DNA of 64,000 nt from Leeuwenhoekiella aequorea (GCF_004104375.1 NZ_QOVM01000001.1:62001-126000); one strand, 5' to 3'. Positions 1-9,692 are shown, counted from the first letter of the stretch. Made by a program: numbers and translations. The notes: generated from the sequence alone by a model not told the origin.

Positions 1-431
1 ATAGAAAGATCACCATCAGCTTCAATTGCCATTCTTACCTTATAGACCTCAATCTCTAGATCTGATAAAATACTTTGCCCAAAATTTATAAAATCCTGAA
101 AAAGTGTTCTATTCTTAATTTTGGTCTCAATATGTTTTATAAGTTTACTTTTATCTGGGTTATTGTAAACTAAATCTTCTGTGATTTTAAAACCGAAATC
201 TTCAATGAATTGATTTGTAGATAGACCACCTCCTATTCTTTTCATTTCTATTTCTGGGTGCTCTTCTTCTACAATTTGTGCAGCTCTGCCTAAAACAATC
301 TTAGGTGGCATTTTGATTCCTTTATATTCCACATGATACCGTTCACTCCTATTGGTATCTGGCCAATCTTCATTGTTTTTTAGTACCCTTTCGATAGTTG
401 ATTTCCAGATTTGGTTTTCCTTTTCAGTCAT
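1..431 (-). CDS. Partial protein with ScoMcrA-like N-terminal domain (runs off left edge)
   Basis: An open frame of about 143 codons starts at ATG 431 and runs off the left edge, so only the N-terminus is visible. It contains YHVEYKGIKMPPKIVLGRAA at about residues 31-50, then a GGGLSTNQFIEDFGFKI stretch. The pattern of an aromatic-rich G-x-x-x-P-P-K-x-V-L-G-x-A segment followed by a GG...FL/I..GF segment resembles the small N-terminal head domain of McrA-like HNH restriction enzymes and some other defence proteins. That match is from memory and the catalytic part is not visible. It starts 4 bp after the upstream membrane-protein gene, so it is the sixth gene of the hsd operon. The role is inferred to be defence-related. 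Confidence 0.55.
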   Translation of the reverse strand, partial: MTEKENQIWKSTIERVLKNNEDWPDTNRSERYHVEYKGIKMPPKIVLGRAAQIVEEEHPEIEMKRIGGGLSTNQFIEDFGFKITEDLVYNNPDKSKLIKHIETKIKNRTLFQDFINFGQSILSDLEIEVYKVRMAIEADGDLS

Positions 432-435
432 AGAA

Positions 436-1104
436 TTATCTTGATTTAGCAGCATAAATGATGGTATTGACTGTAATAAGAAAAGTCAATAGGCCACATA
501 CACATGCAATAAGATTAAAGGTGTTGAGTCTGAAAATATTTATTAGTAAATAAACATCGAAACAGATGGGTCCAAAAAGAACAATAGCTTGTAAAGCTGT
601 ACCTGACCACTTCATCCACTTTTTTAAATCTTTCTTTTCTGTTTGATAATCTAACCCATGAAATAAAATGCTAAATGGTCGTATCGCATTTAACGTTTCA
701 CTTAGTGAACCAATTTTATAAAGGTCTTTAGCCAACTGGTCAAACTTTATTCTAAGGTCATTGTTATTGTACCAGCGAATAATATTTGCCATGTATAGAT
801 AACTGAATAAAACAGCTATTCCATTAAGAAGTTTATACTTATCGGTTAGTTGAAAGCTTAATATATTAACTTTTTTAATGTAATCCCACAATACCAAAAA
901 ATAGATTACTACACTTACCACAAGCACAAAAGAATTACGCTGTATGGCTCTATTGTTTGACCGAATATTTTCTGTTATAAGATTGAGGTAATTTTGCTTA
1001 CTGGATTCTGATTCTATCTCTTGATCTTTATTAGAGTCAAGTATTTCAGGAATCTCAATTTCTGAGGCTATTTGCTTTAAGTATTCGTTCTCTACTTCTG
1101 TCAT
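436..1104 (-). CDS. Hypothetical four-helix membrane protein, hsd-operon accessory gene
   Basis: This 222-aa protein is not recognised as a named family. A charged N-terminus (about residues 1-55) precedes four predicted membrane helices near residues 58-77, 92-110, 168-190 and 198-218. They are arranged as two hairpins separated by an approximately 55-residue hydrophilic loop. The gene lies 2 bp after the 578-aa beta-helix-like membrane protein gene and 4 bp before the partial McrA-like gene, so all three are probably translated from one mRNA with the type I R-M genes. A membrane protein in that position suggests a membrane-acting effector or a partner of its neighbour, but this rests on context only. 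Confidence 0.7.
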   Translation of the reverse strand: MTEVENEYLKQIASEIEIPEILDSNKDQEIESESSKQNYLNLITENIRSNNRAIQRNSFVLVVSVVIYFLVLWDYIKKVNILSFQLTDKYKLLNGIAVLFSYLYMANIIRWYNNNDLRIKFDQLAKDLYKIGSLSETLNAIRPFSILFHGLDYQTEKKDLKKWMKWSGTALQAIVLFGPICFDVYLLINIFRLNTFNLIACVCGLLTFLITVNTIIYAAKSR

Positions 1105-1106
1105 CT

Positions 1107-2843
1107 TTACTTTCCACTAAATTTTCTAAAAGCTCTAATTATTTGAAAGATGAAAATGCCTAAGATCAATCGATGAAGAAGGTCTAACAAATACAGAAAA
1201 GCACTTCTATCTTCTCCGTAAACGCTTTCAAACTTTCTAGCAGGATTAAATATTTGCCAGTAAACCTTAAAATGACCAATGCATTCCAACCAAGTCATCT
1301 TAACCTCTTCCCAAGAAGTTGCATAGCAATACTGCAATTTGTCAGAAAAGAGAGGTAGCTCTATTAAGTAAAAACCAAGAGTTATTAAGGCTACAATCCA
1401 AAGTGGTTTAAACCAATCTATCCCATAATTATTAGTCATATTTACGGTCATAATTAATTTATCATTGCTGCCATAATTGTCTGAACTTTTTAGTTCCGCT
1501 CTATGTGCTCGCATCTCTCTTGCTTGAAACAAAAGACTATCTATTTGATTGCCCTGCGATTTTAATGCATGTTTTATTTGCCTATATATTTCCCTACGTG
1601 TTCTATGTGCTTTAGAAGTATTATTATCAGAAAATCCCATAACCAGTTGGCTGTCATCAAACCAATTCACATTAGAGCATTTTATCCCATCAAATGAAGT
1701 ATTCTCTACATTGATCGTAAGGAAACTTCTAAAATCCATCTCAGTAAATCTGGTAGTACCCAGATCATTATGAGCCATTATAATTGCACTTGAGTCAACC
1801 AGATTTGTTTTAAAGAGTTCATTCTCTGCTTGGCACCTTTCAAAAGTGACATCTGCATAATTTGTAAACTCTATCATTTTGAGCGTGCGTATACTCATCT
1901 GGCATAAAAGAAGTTTTAGATTTTGATTTATACCTGAAATATTCAACTCTGCTACCCGCCAATTTTGAATACGTAAAACACCTTTTAAATCTGGGGTAAT
2001 GGGTAGCCTTATAAACTCTATACTTTTACCTCTTCCTCGTATATCTGCTCCCTCTATAAAATCTGCATTTGCGATCCATAGTCTCTTTAAGTAGCATTCT
2101 TTATTGCCTTCCTCATCATTAAAATTCTCATATTCAAGCTTTTTGTTGAAAGTGTCACCAATTATGCTCCAACTATCAATAGTAGATGATTTTATAGTAA
2201 CCGTCTCTTCGAAAATATTCTTATTAAAAATCAATCCTTTAGAATTCAAATTAAAAAACTGAACCCAATTTTTTATCGTCGATTTTATTATACTTATTCT
2301 ACTGCTGCATCTATTGATTCTTAAACTACCATTCAAGATTGATTTAGAAATTGTAAGACCTCCAGTGAAATTTTTTAAATCAAAAAATTTAAGAACTTTA
2401 CTACTTTCAAGGTAAAATCCTAATTCATCAATACGAGAATCAAATATTCTTACAGCATCAATTTCTGAATTTTCTTCAATTCTAATATTTCTTTTGAAAT
2501 GACAATGCTCTGCCAATGTAAAATGTCTCATTTTACAATTAGCGAAGTATAAGCTGCACCTTGCTTTACTCTTTTCTACATCAAACTTTAGACAAAAAAC
2601 TCTTTTAAAAACAATACCACCCAGGAAATTACAATTATAAAAGGCTAAACCCGATCTTATATCAACATCGCTAACAACAAAAGGTTGAAGAAAAGTAACA
2701 TTAGAAATTGCAGCAGATTCCCAAGTAAGATCCTTTTCCTTGATTATTACCTGTTCATCAACGTGATACTTTTTATCAGAAAATGCATCTGTTTCTATGT
2801 ATTCAAAAAATGTTTTAATATCTAAGTAAGTACCACGATCCAT
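1107..2843 (-). CDS. Pentapeptide/beta-helix-like protein with C-terminal membrane helices
   Basis: A 578-aa protein. Residues 1 to about 400 consist of irregular repeats rich in alternating hydrophobic and Asn/Asp/Cys residues (VTFLQPF, LAFYNCNF, SLYFANCKM), as in pentapeptide-repeat or right-handed beta-helix proteins. A helical linker near residues 415-450 (YRQIKHALKSQGNQIDSLLF) resembles the linker seen in membrane-bound pentapeptide-like proteins of Bacteroidota. Two hydrophobic helices follow at about 478-499 and 549-570. The start is 16 bp from the hsdS stop, so it belongs to the hsd operon. The molecular function is unknown; a membrane-anchored sensor or effector appended to restriction-modification is a guess. 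Confidence 0.7.
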   Translation of the reverse strand: MDRGTYLDIKTFFEYIETDAFSDKKYHVDEQVIIKEKDLTWESAAISNVTFLQPFVVSDVDIRSGLAFYNCNFLGGIVFKRVFCLKFDVEKSKARCSLYFANCKMRHFTLAEHCHFKRNIRIEENSEIDAVRIFDSRIDELGFYLESSKVLKFFDLKNFTGGLTISKSILNGSLRINRCSSRISIIKSTIKNWVQFFNLNSKGLIFNKNIFEETVTIKSSTIDSWSIIGDTFNKKLEYENFNDEEGNKECYLKRLWIANADFIEGADIRGRGKSIEFIRLPITPDLKGVLRIQNWRVAELNISGINQNLKLLLCQMSIRTLKMIEFTNYADVTFERCQAENELFKTNLVDSSAIIMAHNDLGTTRFTEMDFRSFLTINVENTSFDGIKCSNVNWFDDSQLVMGFSDNNTSKAHRTRREIYRQIKHALKSQGNQIDSLLFQAREMRAHRAELKSSDNYGSNDKLIMTVNMTNNYGIDWFKPLWIVALITLGFYLIELPLFSDKLQYCYATSWEEVKMTWLECIGHFKVYWQIFNPARKFESVYGEDRSAFLYLLDLLHRLILGIFIFQIIRAFRKFSGK

Positions 2844-2858
2844 ATTAAGAGTAATTAA

Positions 2859-4850
2859 TTATAAAACCTCTTTACCCGATCCCTTAGGTACAAGATCATT
2901 TTTACGCAACCACTTTATAGCTTCTTTAAATTCTGCTTGGGCTATTTCAAGTTTCTTTTTATGCCAATCTTCTCTGGCTTCTTTAACAATTGCATTATCT
3001 GTGATTTTCTCTTGACGAATTATAAGGTTGTTCCAAGCCGTATAAGTCGTAGCAACAACCTCTGCCTCTCTAGTAGTCTTTAACTCCGTAAAAAGATCAA
3101 TTACGCGTTCCAGTTCATAAATGTTTTCTTGATTTTCTAACTGCGCTACCTTAAAAAATTCATTGAAACTAGAACCTTTTATATACTTGTTAGATTGTCC
3201 ACCAGAAGTCAATTTCTTTTTTTCTCTTACGAACCAATCATTTCTTTTTGCAAGGGGCTCTACTGTAGTAACCAGATATTCAAAATCTGCAGGGCCAGCC
3301 GCCATTTTAATTGCTTTTCTACCAAAGTCCATTAATAAATGCTTTTCAACAACCTCTATTAATTTTTCTCCTTTTGTTCTATAGAGGTTTCGGTTAAGCT
3401 TAGAATGTGACTCTATAGCTAATGTGAGAATTTGGGCTTGCTTTCGGGCCTTAATAGTATTATTCTGCTCATCAAATAAGCTGTAATCCACTTGTGCTTC
3501 AGCGACATTTAAAAGCTCAGGACTTGGCTTTATATATTTATAAGAATACTCATTTTCACTGCCAGTATACCCTACGCGTAGCTGCCCATTCATCAACATA
3601 GGCAATAACCAATCGCGGAGTTCTGCAAGTTTTTGGTTTTCTTTTTGGTTATTGCTTTGTTTTTGCCAAATATTTTTTATGATTTTAGAGAATTTAGACT
3701 GAAGATTTGCTACAGGCAATATAATATTAAGCTTACCTAATTCGGTTCTTGATAATTCTGTTTGACCAGTAGACCCTACTCCTAATTGTTCAATATATGG
3801 CTGTAATTCAGTGATTGAGAAGGCTAAATATTTTGTATTAACTTTCTCTTGATCAGCACGAACAATAGTTACGTGAGAATCAACTGTGACTTTTTGATCA
3901 ACTAAATATTTTACAACAGCTGAACGGCCTAAAGTTCCAACACCCGTTGAATTAACCAAAATATCATATTGCTCTATAAGCTTAGATGTATTTTTATTTT
4001 CTAAATCGTGGCGTCTGGTTAATTCAAAGTCTATTTCTTTACCTCTAATACATCTCTGATTGATAACAGGAATTCCTCCCTTTTCTATGTATTTTGGCCC
4101 AATTCCTCTATTTACAATTGTAGTTAACGCATTCAACTCTTTAACCTCCCATCCCTCAGGAATCTCACGCTTTAACTCCGCATTATACAACATCTTACCA
4201 CCATAAGCTTTATACGGTTTGCCAGCTAACTCGGGTTTACCTATAGAATTAGCGTATTCCTTAGACATTGGGAAATCAAACTGTACAAACCAATAGTCAT
4301 ACAGCGTTTTTGCCATCGCTTCCAATTCCTGATTGAGTTTATTGTTAACTTCTATTTTGGTATCTAAATCAGAAAGGACTTTGGCTATTTGCTTTTGAAC
4401 TTGTAATTCAGGAAGCCAAATTTTAATTGTCTTAACAATATCAAAAGTAATTTGAGGAAAAGAACCTATTCGATTTTCAGCTCGTTTTTGTAAATAGTCT
4501 ATTGTCCCTTGAAAAGTCAAGAAATGATATAGATAATCTGTATTCAATTGGTTAGAAGCATTACGCAATACCATTAGCTTTGTAGATACAACATAATCCT
4601 CTGTATTATCTATATCTCTAACGTAAGCATATCTTTTATTTTTAGGTCTAATTTCACTATAAAGAATATCTCCATTTTGTATTGTTTTCTTTGCTTGACC
4701 TTTCAGTTTAAAAACAGGTGTATAATAATCTATTAAAATATATCCTTCCAAAACATCTGAAGTGTTTAGAAAAACTAGCTCATCTTTATCAAACTTATGA
4801 GTTTTTGAAATAGACTTAATTAAGTCACCTAAAGCAACATAATTATTCAT
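2859..4850 (-). CDS. hsdS: Type I restriction-modification specificity subunit with long C-terminal extension
   Basis: HsdS chooses the DNA target of the HsdM and HsdR subunits through two target-recognition domains. Two such domains are visible, each followed by a coiled conserved region: the first to about residue 190, ending in KLNQELEAMAKTLYDYWFVQ, and the second to about residue 420, ending in LAELRDWLLPMLMNGQL. Typical HsdS proteins have about 400-450 residues. This one has 663, because about 215 mostly helical, charged residues follow the second conserved helix. The start codon lies inside hsdM with an 8-bp overlap, which suggests translational coupling. The extension has no assigned function and could contact HsdR or a neighbouring accessory protein. 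Confidence 0.9.
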   Translation of the reverse strand: MNNYVALGDLIKSISKTHKFDKDELVFLNTSDVLEGYILIDYYTPVFKLKGQAKKTIQNGDILYSEIRPKNKRYAYVRDIDNTEDYVVSTKLMVLRNASNQLNTDYLYHFLTFQGTIDYLQKRAENRIGSFPQITFDIVKTIKIWLPELQVQKQIAKVLSDLDTKIEVNNKLNQELEAMAKTLYDYWFVQFDFPMSKEYANSIGKPELAGKPYKAYGGKMLYNAELKREIPEGWEVKELNALTTIVNRGIGPKYIEKGGIPVINQRCIRGKEIDFELTRRHDLENKNTSKLIEQYDILVNSTGVGTLGRSAVVKYLVDQKVTVDSHVTIVRADQEKVNTKYLAFSITELQPYIEQLGVGSTGQTELSRTELGKLNIILPVANLQSKFSKIIKNIWQKQSNNQKENQKLAELRDWLLPMLMNGQLRVGYTGSENEYSYKYIKPSPELLNVAEAQVDYSLFDEQNNTIKARKQAQILTLAIESHSKLNRNLYRTKGEKLIEVVEKHLLMDFGRKAIKMAAGPADFEYLVTTVEPLAKRNDWFVREKKKLTSGGQSNKYIKGSSFNEFFKVAQLENQENIYELERVIDLFTELKTTREAEVVATTYTAWNNLIIRQEKITDNAIVKEAREDWHKKKLEIAQAEFKEAIKWLRKNDLVPKGSGKEVL

Positions 4851-6462
4851 ATCTTAAACTCTTTAAGTTATTTTGAATTTCTACCTCCAAAGTCTTGCTT
4901 TCAGAAAACAGGTTATCCAAATTACTTTGAAAGCTTTTTAGCCTGGTGTCAAATTCTTCTGCAGTAATATCTACATACTCAATTTTTACTTCAAAATACT
5001 GTCCGGCACTTAACGAGTAGTTTTTGGCTTTAATTTCTTCATAATCTACCGCTATTGAAAAATCAGCTACTGCTTCCTTATTGATAAAGGTATTGATGAT
5101 GTGCTGCTCTTCTTTTTCCGAGAGTAGCGTTTTTTGCGCTTTACCTTCTTTTACTGTTGTTCCCAGCTTACTGGCGTCAATTAGAACTACTCTACCATCG
5201 TTAGCTTTATCAAAAAATACGATAGATACATTCGTACCTGTTGTCGCAAAAATATTAGAGGGCATACTCACTACTCCCGCAAGCATTTTATGCTCTACGA
5301 GCTGTTGGCGTATCTTCTTATCAATACCAGATTGCGCGGTAATAAAACCGGTAGGTACTACTACAGCTGCTTTTCCTTTTCCGCTTAGCGAAAACATAAT
5401 GTGTTGTAAAAAGAGGCTGTAAATCGCCATCTTGCTTTTGGCCTTTTTTGGCACATTGGGTATGCCCGCAAAAAAACGTTCTTGATTTATTTTCTTATTC
5501 AATTCATCTACATCGTCACTAAAATCTAGCTTAAACGGCGGGTTGCTTACGATATAGTCAAATTTACGAAGGTGTCCATTTTCCCGGTGGTAGGGTGTGG
5601 TTATCGTGTTCCCTTGTATCACATTTCCAATACTGTGTACAAGGTCATTTAAGATTAGGTTTAATCGCAACAGGTTAGAAGACTTCTGCGAGATATCTTG
5701 AGAATACACCGTACATTTTTGAGAACCAATAGCGTGAGCCAAATGCATAAGCAAGGTCCCACTCCCCGCACTCGGATCGTAAATGGTGACATTATCGGTA
5801 GGATTGGGTACTAAAATAGCCGCCATCACTTTAGATACCGCTTGTGGCGTATAGTATTCGGCATATTTTCCGCCTGAGTCGTTGTTATAATCCTTAATTA
5901 AATATTCAAATATGGTAGAGAAAAAATCAAAGCCTTCTTCCATAATGGCTTCAAAATTAACTCTAACTAATTTATTAATAATCGCACGTGCAAAATCATC
6001 ACGTAAGCTGGTATCTTTTACAAACTCGGTAATACGGTCAAACAACTGTATTTTAGAACCACCTCCGGTAGTCACAGAGAATATCTGGTTGTTGATCTGG
6101 CTGATGTCCATCAGCGTATCGTCTAATGTCTTGGCAAAATCATTATCATTCTGGCTGTTAAACACATTGGTAATCAAATGACGGGGATACAAAAATGCCG
6201 CATTACTGGGTAATTCTAATTCAAGTAAGCGGTAGTCATTTTCATCCATCTTGGCCAAGTCTTCCTGCCAGGTTTCGCCGTTAGCAAGATCGGGGCGTAC
6301 TTTTTTTAACTGGTAGGTAAACTTGTCATTAAGGTATTTGTACAAAAATGCTTGAGTAATGATGTCAAACTCACTGCTGCTGTTGCCCAAACCGTTGTTG
6401 GCACAAACGGCTTTTAGGTCATCAATCAGCGCTTTGGTTTTATTGGTATTTTCTAATGTCAT
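4843..6462 (-). CDS. hsdM: Type I restriction-modification N6-adenine methyltransferase subunit
   Basis: A 539-aa HsdM that methylates adenine within the sequence recognised by HsdS and forms the methyltransferase core of the complex. Visible motifs are an N-terminal helical HsdM domain, the SAM-binding motif DPSAGSGTLL at about residues 224-233 and the catalytic motif NPPF at about 306-309. The length is normal for the family. It follows hsdR with a 93-bp gap and overlaps hsdS by 8 bp. The gap holds a short sequence resembling a dispersed repeat, listed separately. Confidence 0.95.
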   Translation of the reverse strand: MTLENTNKTKALIDDLKAVCANNGLGNSSSEFDIITQAFLYKYLNDKFTYQLKKVRPDLANGETWQEDLAKMDENDYRLLELELPSNAAFLYPRHLITNVFNSQNDNDFAKTLDDTLMDISQINNQIFSVTTGGGSKIQLFDRITEFVKDTSLRDDFARAIINKLVRVNFEAIMEEGFDFFSTIFEYLIKDYNNDSGGKYAEYYTPQAVSKVMAAILVPNPTDNVTIYDPSAGSGTLLMHLAHAIGSQKCTVYSQDISQKSSNLLRLNLILNDLVHSIGNVIQGNTITTPYHRENGHLRKFDYIVSNPPFKLDFSDDVDELNKKINQERFFAGIPNVPKKAKSKMAIYSLFLQHIMFSLSGKGKAAVVVPTGFITAQSGIDKKIRQQLVEHKMLAGVVSMPSNIFATTGTNVSIVFFDKANDGRVVLIDASKLGTTVKEGKAQKTLLSEKEEQHIINTFINKEAVADFSIAVDYEEIKAKNYSLSAGQYFEVKIEYVDITAEEFDTRLKSFQSNLDNLFSESKTLEVEIQNNLKSLRYE

Positions 6463-6527
6463 TATTTGTTTTATATTCGACCTTATCCAGTTATAAATTG
6501 AATAAGGGTATTTTGGTTTTGAGTAAT

Positions 6528-6550
6528 GGCTTCGACCTGCTCAGCCTGAC
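6528..6550. repeat. Possible dispersed REP-like repeat fragment between hsdR and hsdM
   Basis: The gap between hsdR and hsdM contains GGCTTCGACCTGCTCAGCCT followed by GAC. It resembles the CTTCGACTGCGCTCAGCCTG class of intergenic repeats that I recall being scattered through Bacteroidota genomes. Only one copy is in this window, so its repeat nature cannot be shown here. Confidence 0.3.
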
Positions 6551-6555
6551 AATTT

Positions 6556-9500
6556 TTAAGCCGGACGCTCATAGTATTCATCCAGATATTCTTTAACGAT
6601 TACATCAGAGATAAACATCACTGTATCGTAGTCCAATCTTTTTTTAAGAGTATCGTTAAATTCCTTCATAACCATACGTGCCACTTCTTTTGTGAAATAA
6701 TTTTCATTATTTAAACTATCCTGCCGCTGCAATACCGTATGATCGGTTTGTAATTTAATACGCCGCAAGGCTTCCATAATTTCGGCCTTTATTTTTGAAG
6801 GCTTGCCGGCTTCCAGCAAACGTTTTTCGGTGCGTGCATATTTAGGATCACCGTCATACTTCGCCTTGAGTAAATCATTTTTACGGTTAAGTTCTTTAAC
6901 CTTATTATGTATTTGTCTTAGCGAATGCATATTGGCCTGCATTTCTTCCTGGCTTACTTCGTTTAGATTTTTGTTTTCAAAAAGCCTGCGAAGTTCGTCA
7001 TATAAACTTACCCATTCAGGATCTTTGGTGTCAAAATTATTAGCCAGCCCCTCCCGGGTCTTCTTCAAAATATCTTTGAGCTTGTCAGCCAGTATCAATT
7101 CTTCTTCGCCTATCTTTTTAAAGTTGAAAAGAATGTCTTCCAAAGCTACATTCAACAGATTGTTCATCTCCTCGTTATGCTCAAAGGCTTCTTTGGCATT
7201 GATCAACTGTAAACGATTTGTTGCTTCATTACGCAGCGTATTCAGTTGTCTAAAATCTAATTCTTCTAGCAATTCATATTCTCCTACCAGACGAATGATA
7301 TTGTACAGCGAGCGTGCATCTTCCAACGCTTTTTTAATTTCAAGCATAGTTGTCCTGTCGTCAATCTGAGAGATTTGCTGTTGAAAGACTTCGGCATTTT
7401 TGAGATCGTAATCAATAAGTGTTTCCTTGATTGTTTTAATTGTCTCCAGCATCTCTTCCCGGGACATAAAAAGATTAGAATAATTTTCCAGTTCATCGCC
7501 TAACGTTTCCTGCAATTCATCAAAATAGGCTCGATTGGTAGCATCAAACTCGTTAGAGATATCTGCAAAATCTACAACATAGCCGTAGCGGTGATTTTTA
7601 TAGGTTCGATTCACGCGGGTAAGTGCCTGCAATAAATTGTGTTTTCTGATCACACGCCCTAGATACAGCTTCTTTAAACGCTTGGCATCAAAGCCGGTGA
7701 GTAACATATTGTAAACGAACAAAAAATCAACCTTCCCTGCTTTAAAGGCATCTCTCCAGCGACCTAAATCTTCTTTAGAACCCGAATCGAATAAAATTAA
7801 TGCAGCCACTTTGGGAGTGTAAGAGGCTTTGCGTTTGGCATTGTAACTTTCCGGTTCTTCAGCTGCCTGACCCAGTTGGTGTTGTATGCCATTATTTTCG
7901 ATATCCTGATAGCCATCACCGTACTTTTCTTTAAATATCTTATAGAGCTCTTCTGCTTGTTCGCTACTGTCACAGATAACCATACCACCCAGACCTGCAT
8001 CATCTTTTACAGCTCTAAACTTCTCAAAGTCTTCAACAATATAATCTAACATAGGTTCAACAAAGGAAGGATGTGCATAAGCGTCCTTCTTGTCGATTCC
8101 GCCTTTTAGAATGTCTATTTGATCTAAAGCCTTTTGAAGCTTTATTTGATATTCTGTAGCAATTTCCTCTCGGATTAAACGCAAGGTATACCCATCTGCA
8201 ATTGATTTATTGTAGTAGTATTTATGGATATAATTACCAAAGAGATGCTTTGATTTTAAGTCATTCCCAATTAGTGGAGTTCCTGTAAGTCCTATCTTAA
8301 TCGCGTTAGAGTCACTTTCTTCTAAGTTTGCCAGAAAGCTACCTTCCGGGTTGTAACTGCGATGTACCTCATCTAAGAAATAGATACGTTGAATTGATAA
8401 GTTATAATCCTCTTTCTGTGCAAGTTCTGGATCATCTGCAAACTTTTGAATATTGACAACCGTAATTTCAGTCTGCCCTTTATCATTATTAATCGCAGTC
8501 GTTTTCTTTAAATCGGCAACAAACTCTGTTTTTGAATTGACCGTATGTACTTTTAGACCACGTGCAGTAAATTCATCACGAGCCTGAGTGAGCAGGTCTA
8601 ATCGATCTACAATAAAGTAGAATTTGGGTATAATCTTCTTTTGCTGGTAATAGTGTTTTAAAAAGTGCGTATTGTAATACGCCAAAGCGGTCTTGCCGCT
8701 TCCCTGTGTATGCCAAATAATCCCTTTGCGTATTCCCTCATCTAGTTTTTCTGCTATCGCTTTTGTAGCAAAGAACTGCGGATAGCGCATAATATGCTTT
8801 TGAATACCCATAGGTTCATTAACATAAGCCAATGCAAATTTCATGAAGAACTTTAAGCGGTCTCTTGAAAGTAAAGAAGTTAAAACACGATTGGTAGGAG
8901 AGTCTGGATTCTTATTAGTCAAATACTCCGGACTATTCTTGATTACCTGATAATTCGTATCCTTTAGAATGAAATTCTCCTCTTCTGATTTTAAAGGATT
9001 TAAGATTTGAGTAAAATTAAAACCAATCTCCTCCCTAAAATAGTTGAAAACAGGCTTATAATAGGATGGCGATGCATAAAACGCACCCTGCCAAGGCTGG
9101 ATCTCGTTCTCGTCATATTCCATATTGTTAGAAAAGAGCATAAACTGGGTTAGGTTTACAAACTTTCTAAACTTCTTATTCTGAAACCTCCTATTGATGC
9201 GGTCCCGCTCTGCAATGACACCGTCTCTGTTATTCGGCTTTTTGACTTCAATAAAAACAAGCGGCATACCATTTACTAAGCAAATAATATCCGGTCTAAA
9301 CTCGTCTTCCCCATTTTTATAAGTCAGCTCTGTAACAACGTGAAAACTATTATTGTTAAAGTTATCAAAGTCAATCAGTTTTATGCCTGATGTTGCTGTA
9401 AGCATCTCATAAAATGCTTTCCCTAAGTCTTCGTTTTCAAGTTTGAGACTTACATCCTGATATGCTCTATTTACATCAGCAACAGTGAGCTTATCATTGA

Positions 9501-9648
9501 TCCTCCCTATAGATTTTTTAAAAATATCAGTAAAAATATTTGTGCTTTTATCCCAAACAGCATCTTTTAACGAGATATAGGTATATCCTAACTGCATGAG
9601 GTGTAAAATAGAAGGGAGCTTTACTCTAGAGTCTTCGTTAAATGCCAT
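6556..9648 (-). CDS. hsdR: Type I restriction endonuclease subunit R
   Basis: A 1030-aa HsdR, the translocating and cleaving subunit of a type I R-M complex. The nuclease core is marked by FRPDIICLVNG with EVKKPN at about residue 131. The helicase part has the Walker A motif HTQGSGKT at about 312-319, a DEVHR box near 424 and a GLTGTPL motif about 30 residues later. Motif VI-like ALTRVNRTY follows. The C-terminus is long and helical, as expected for HsdM contact. It is the first gene of the operon and has its own promoter region at 9661-9738. The start is the first ATG after that promoter. Confidence 0.95.
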   Translation of the reverse strand: MAFNEDSRVKLPSILHLMQLGYTYISLKDAVWDKSTNIFTDIFKKSIGRINDKLTVADVNRAYQDVSLKLENEDLGKAFYEMLTATSGIKLIDFDNFNNNSFHVVTELTYKNGEDEFRPDIICLVNGMPLVFIEVKKPNNRDGVIAERDRINRRFQNKKFRKFVNLTQFMLFSNNMEYDENEIQPWQGAFYASPSYYKPVFNYFREEIGFNFTQILNPLKSEEENFILKDTNYQVIKNSPEYLTNKNPDSPTNRVLTSLLSRDRLKFFMKFALAYVNEPMGIQKHIMRYPQFFATKAIAEKLDEGIRKGIIWHTQGSGKTALAYYNTHFLKHYYQQKKIIPKFYFIVDRLDLLTQARDEFTARGLKVHTVNSKTEFVADLKKTTAINNDKGQTEITVVNIQKFADDPELAQKEDYNLSIQRIYFLDEVHRSYNPEGSFLANLEESDSNAIKIGLTGTPLIGNDLKSKHLFGNYIHKYYYNKSIADGYTLRLIREEIATEYQIKLQKALDQIDILKGGIDKKDAYAHPSFVEPMLDYIVEDFEKFRAVKDDAGLGGMVICDSSEQAEELYKIFKEKYGDGYQDIENNGIQHQLGQAAEEPESYNAKRKASYTPKVAALILFDSGSKEDLGRWRDAFKAGKVDFLFVYNMLLTGFDAKRLKKLYLGRVIRKHNLLQALTRVNRTYKNHRYGYVVDFADISNEFDATNRAYFDELQETLGDELENYSNLFMSREEMLETIKTIKETLIDYDLKNAEVFQQQISQIDDRTTMLEIKKALEDARSLYNIIRLVGEYELLEELDFRQLNTLRNEATNRLQLINAKEAFEHNEEMNNLLNVALEDILFNFKKIGEEELILADKLKDILKKTREGLANNFDTKDPEWVSLYDELRRLFENKNLNEVSQEEMQANMHSLRQIHNKVKELNRKNDLLKAKYDGDPKYARTEKRLLEAGKPSKIKAEIMEALRRIKLQTDHTVLQRQDSLNNENYFTKEVARMVMKEFNDTLKKRLDYDTVMFISDVIVKEYLDEYYERPA

Positions 9649-9660
9649 AAAAGTAGGTAG

Positions 9661-9688
9661 ATGCTGAAAGATACTATTCTTTCAGCAT
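9661..9688 (-). promoter_or_regulatory. Ten-bp inverted repeat in the hsdR leader
   Basis: ATGCTGAAAG and CTTTCAGCAT form a perfect 10-bp inverted repeat around an 8-nt spacer. It lies 13 bp upstream of the hsdR start and just downstream of the candidate -7 box. In the mRNA it would be a 5' hairpin next to the start codon; in DNA it would be a dimer-sized operator. Either could limit restriction subunit expression. Confidence 0.6.
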
Positions 9689-9692
9689 TGCC

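Noticed and set aside
5081-5422. 113-codon plus-strand frame opposite hsdM
   Set aside because: It is antisense to the conserved methyltransferase region with Ser/Thr/Pro-rich shadow-type composition.
6803-7369. 188-codon open frame on the plus strand opposite hsdR
   Set aside because: It is antisense to strongly supported hsdR motifs and its product is Ser/Leu-rich low-complexity, typical of a shadow frame.
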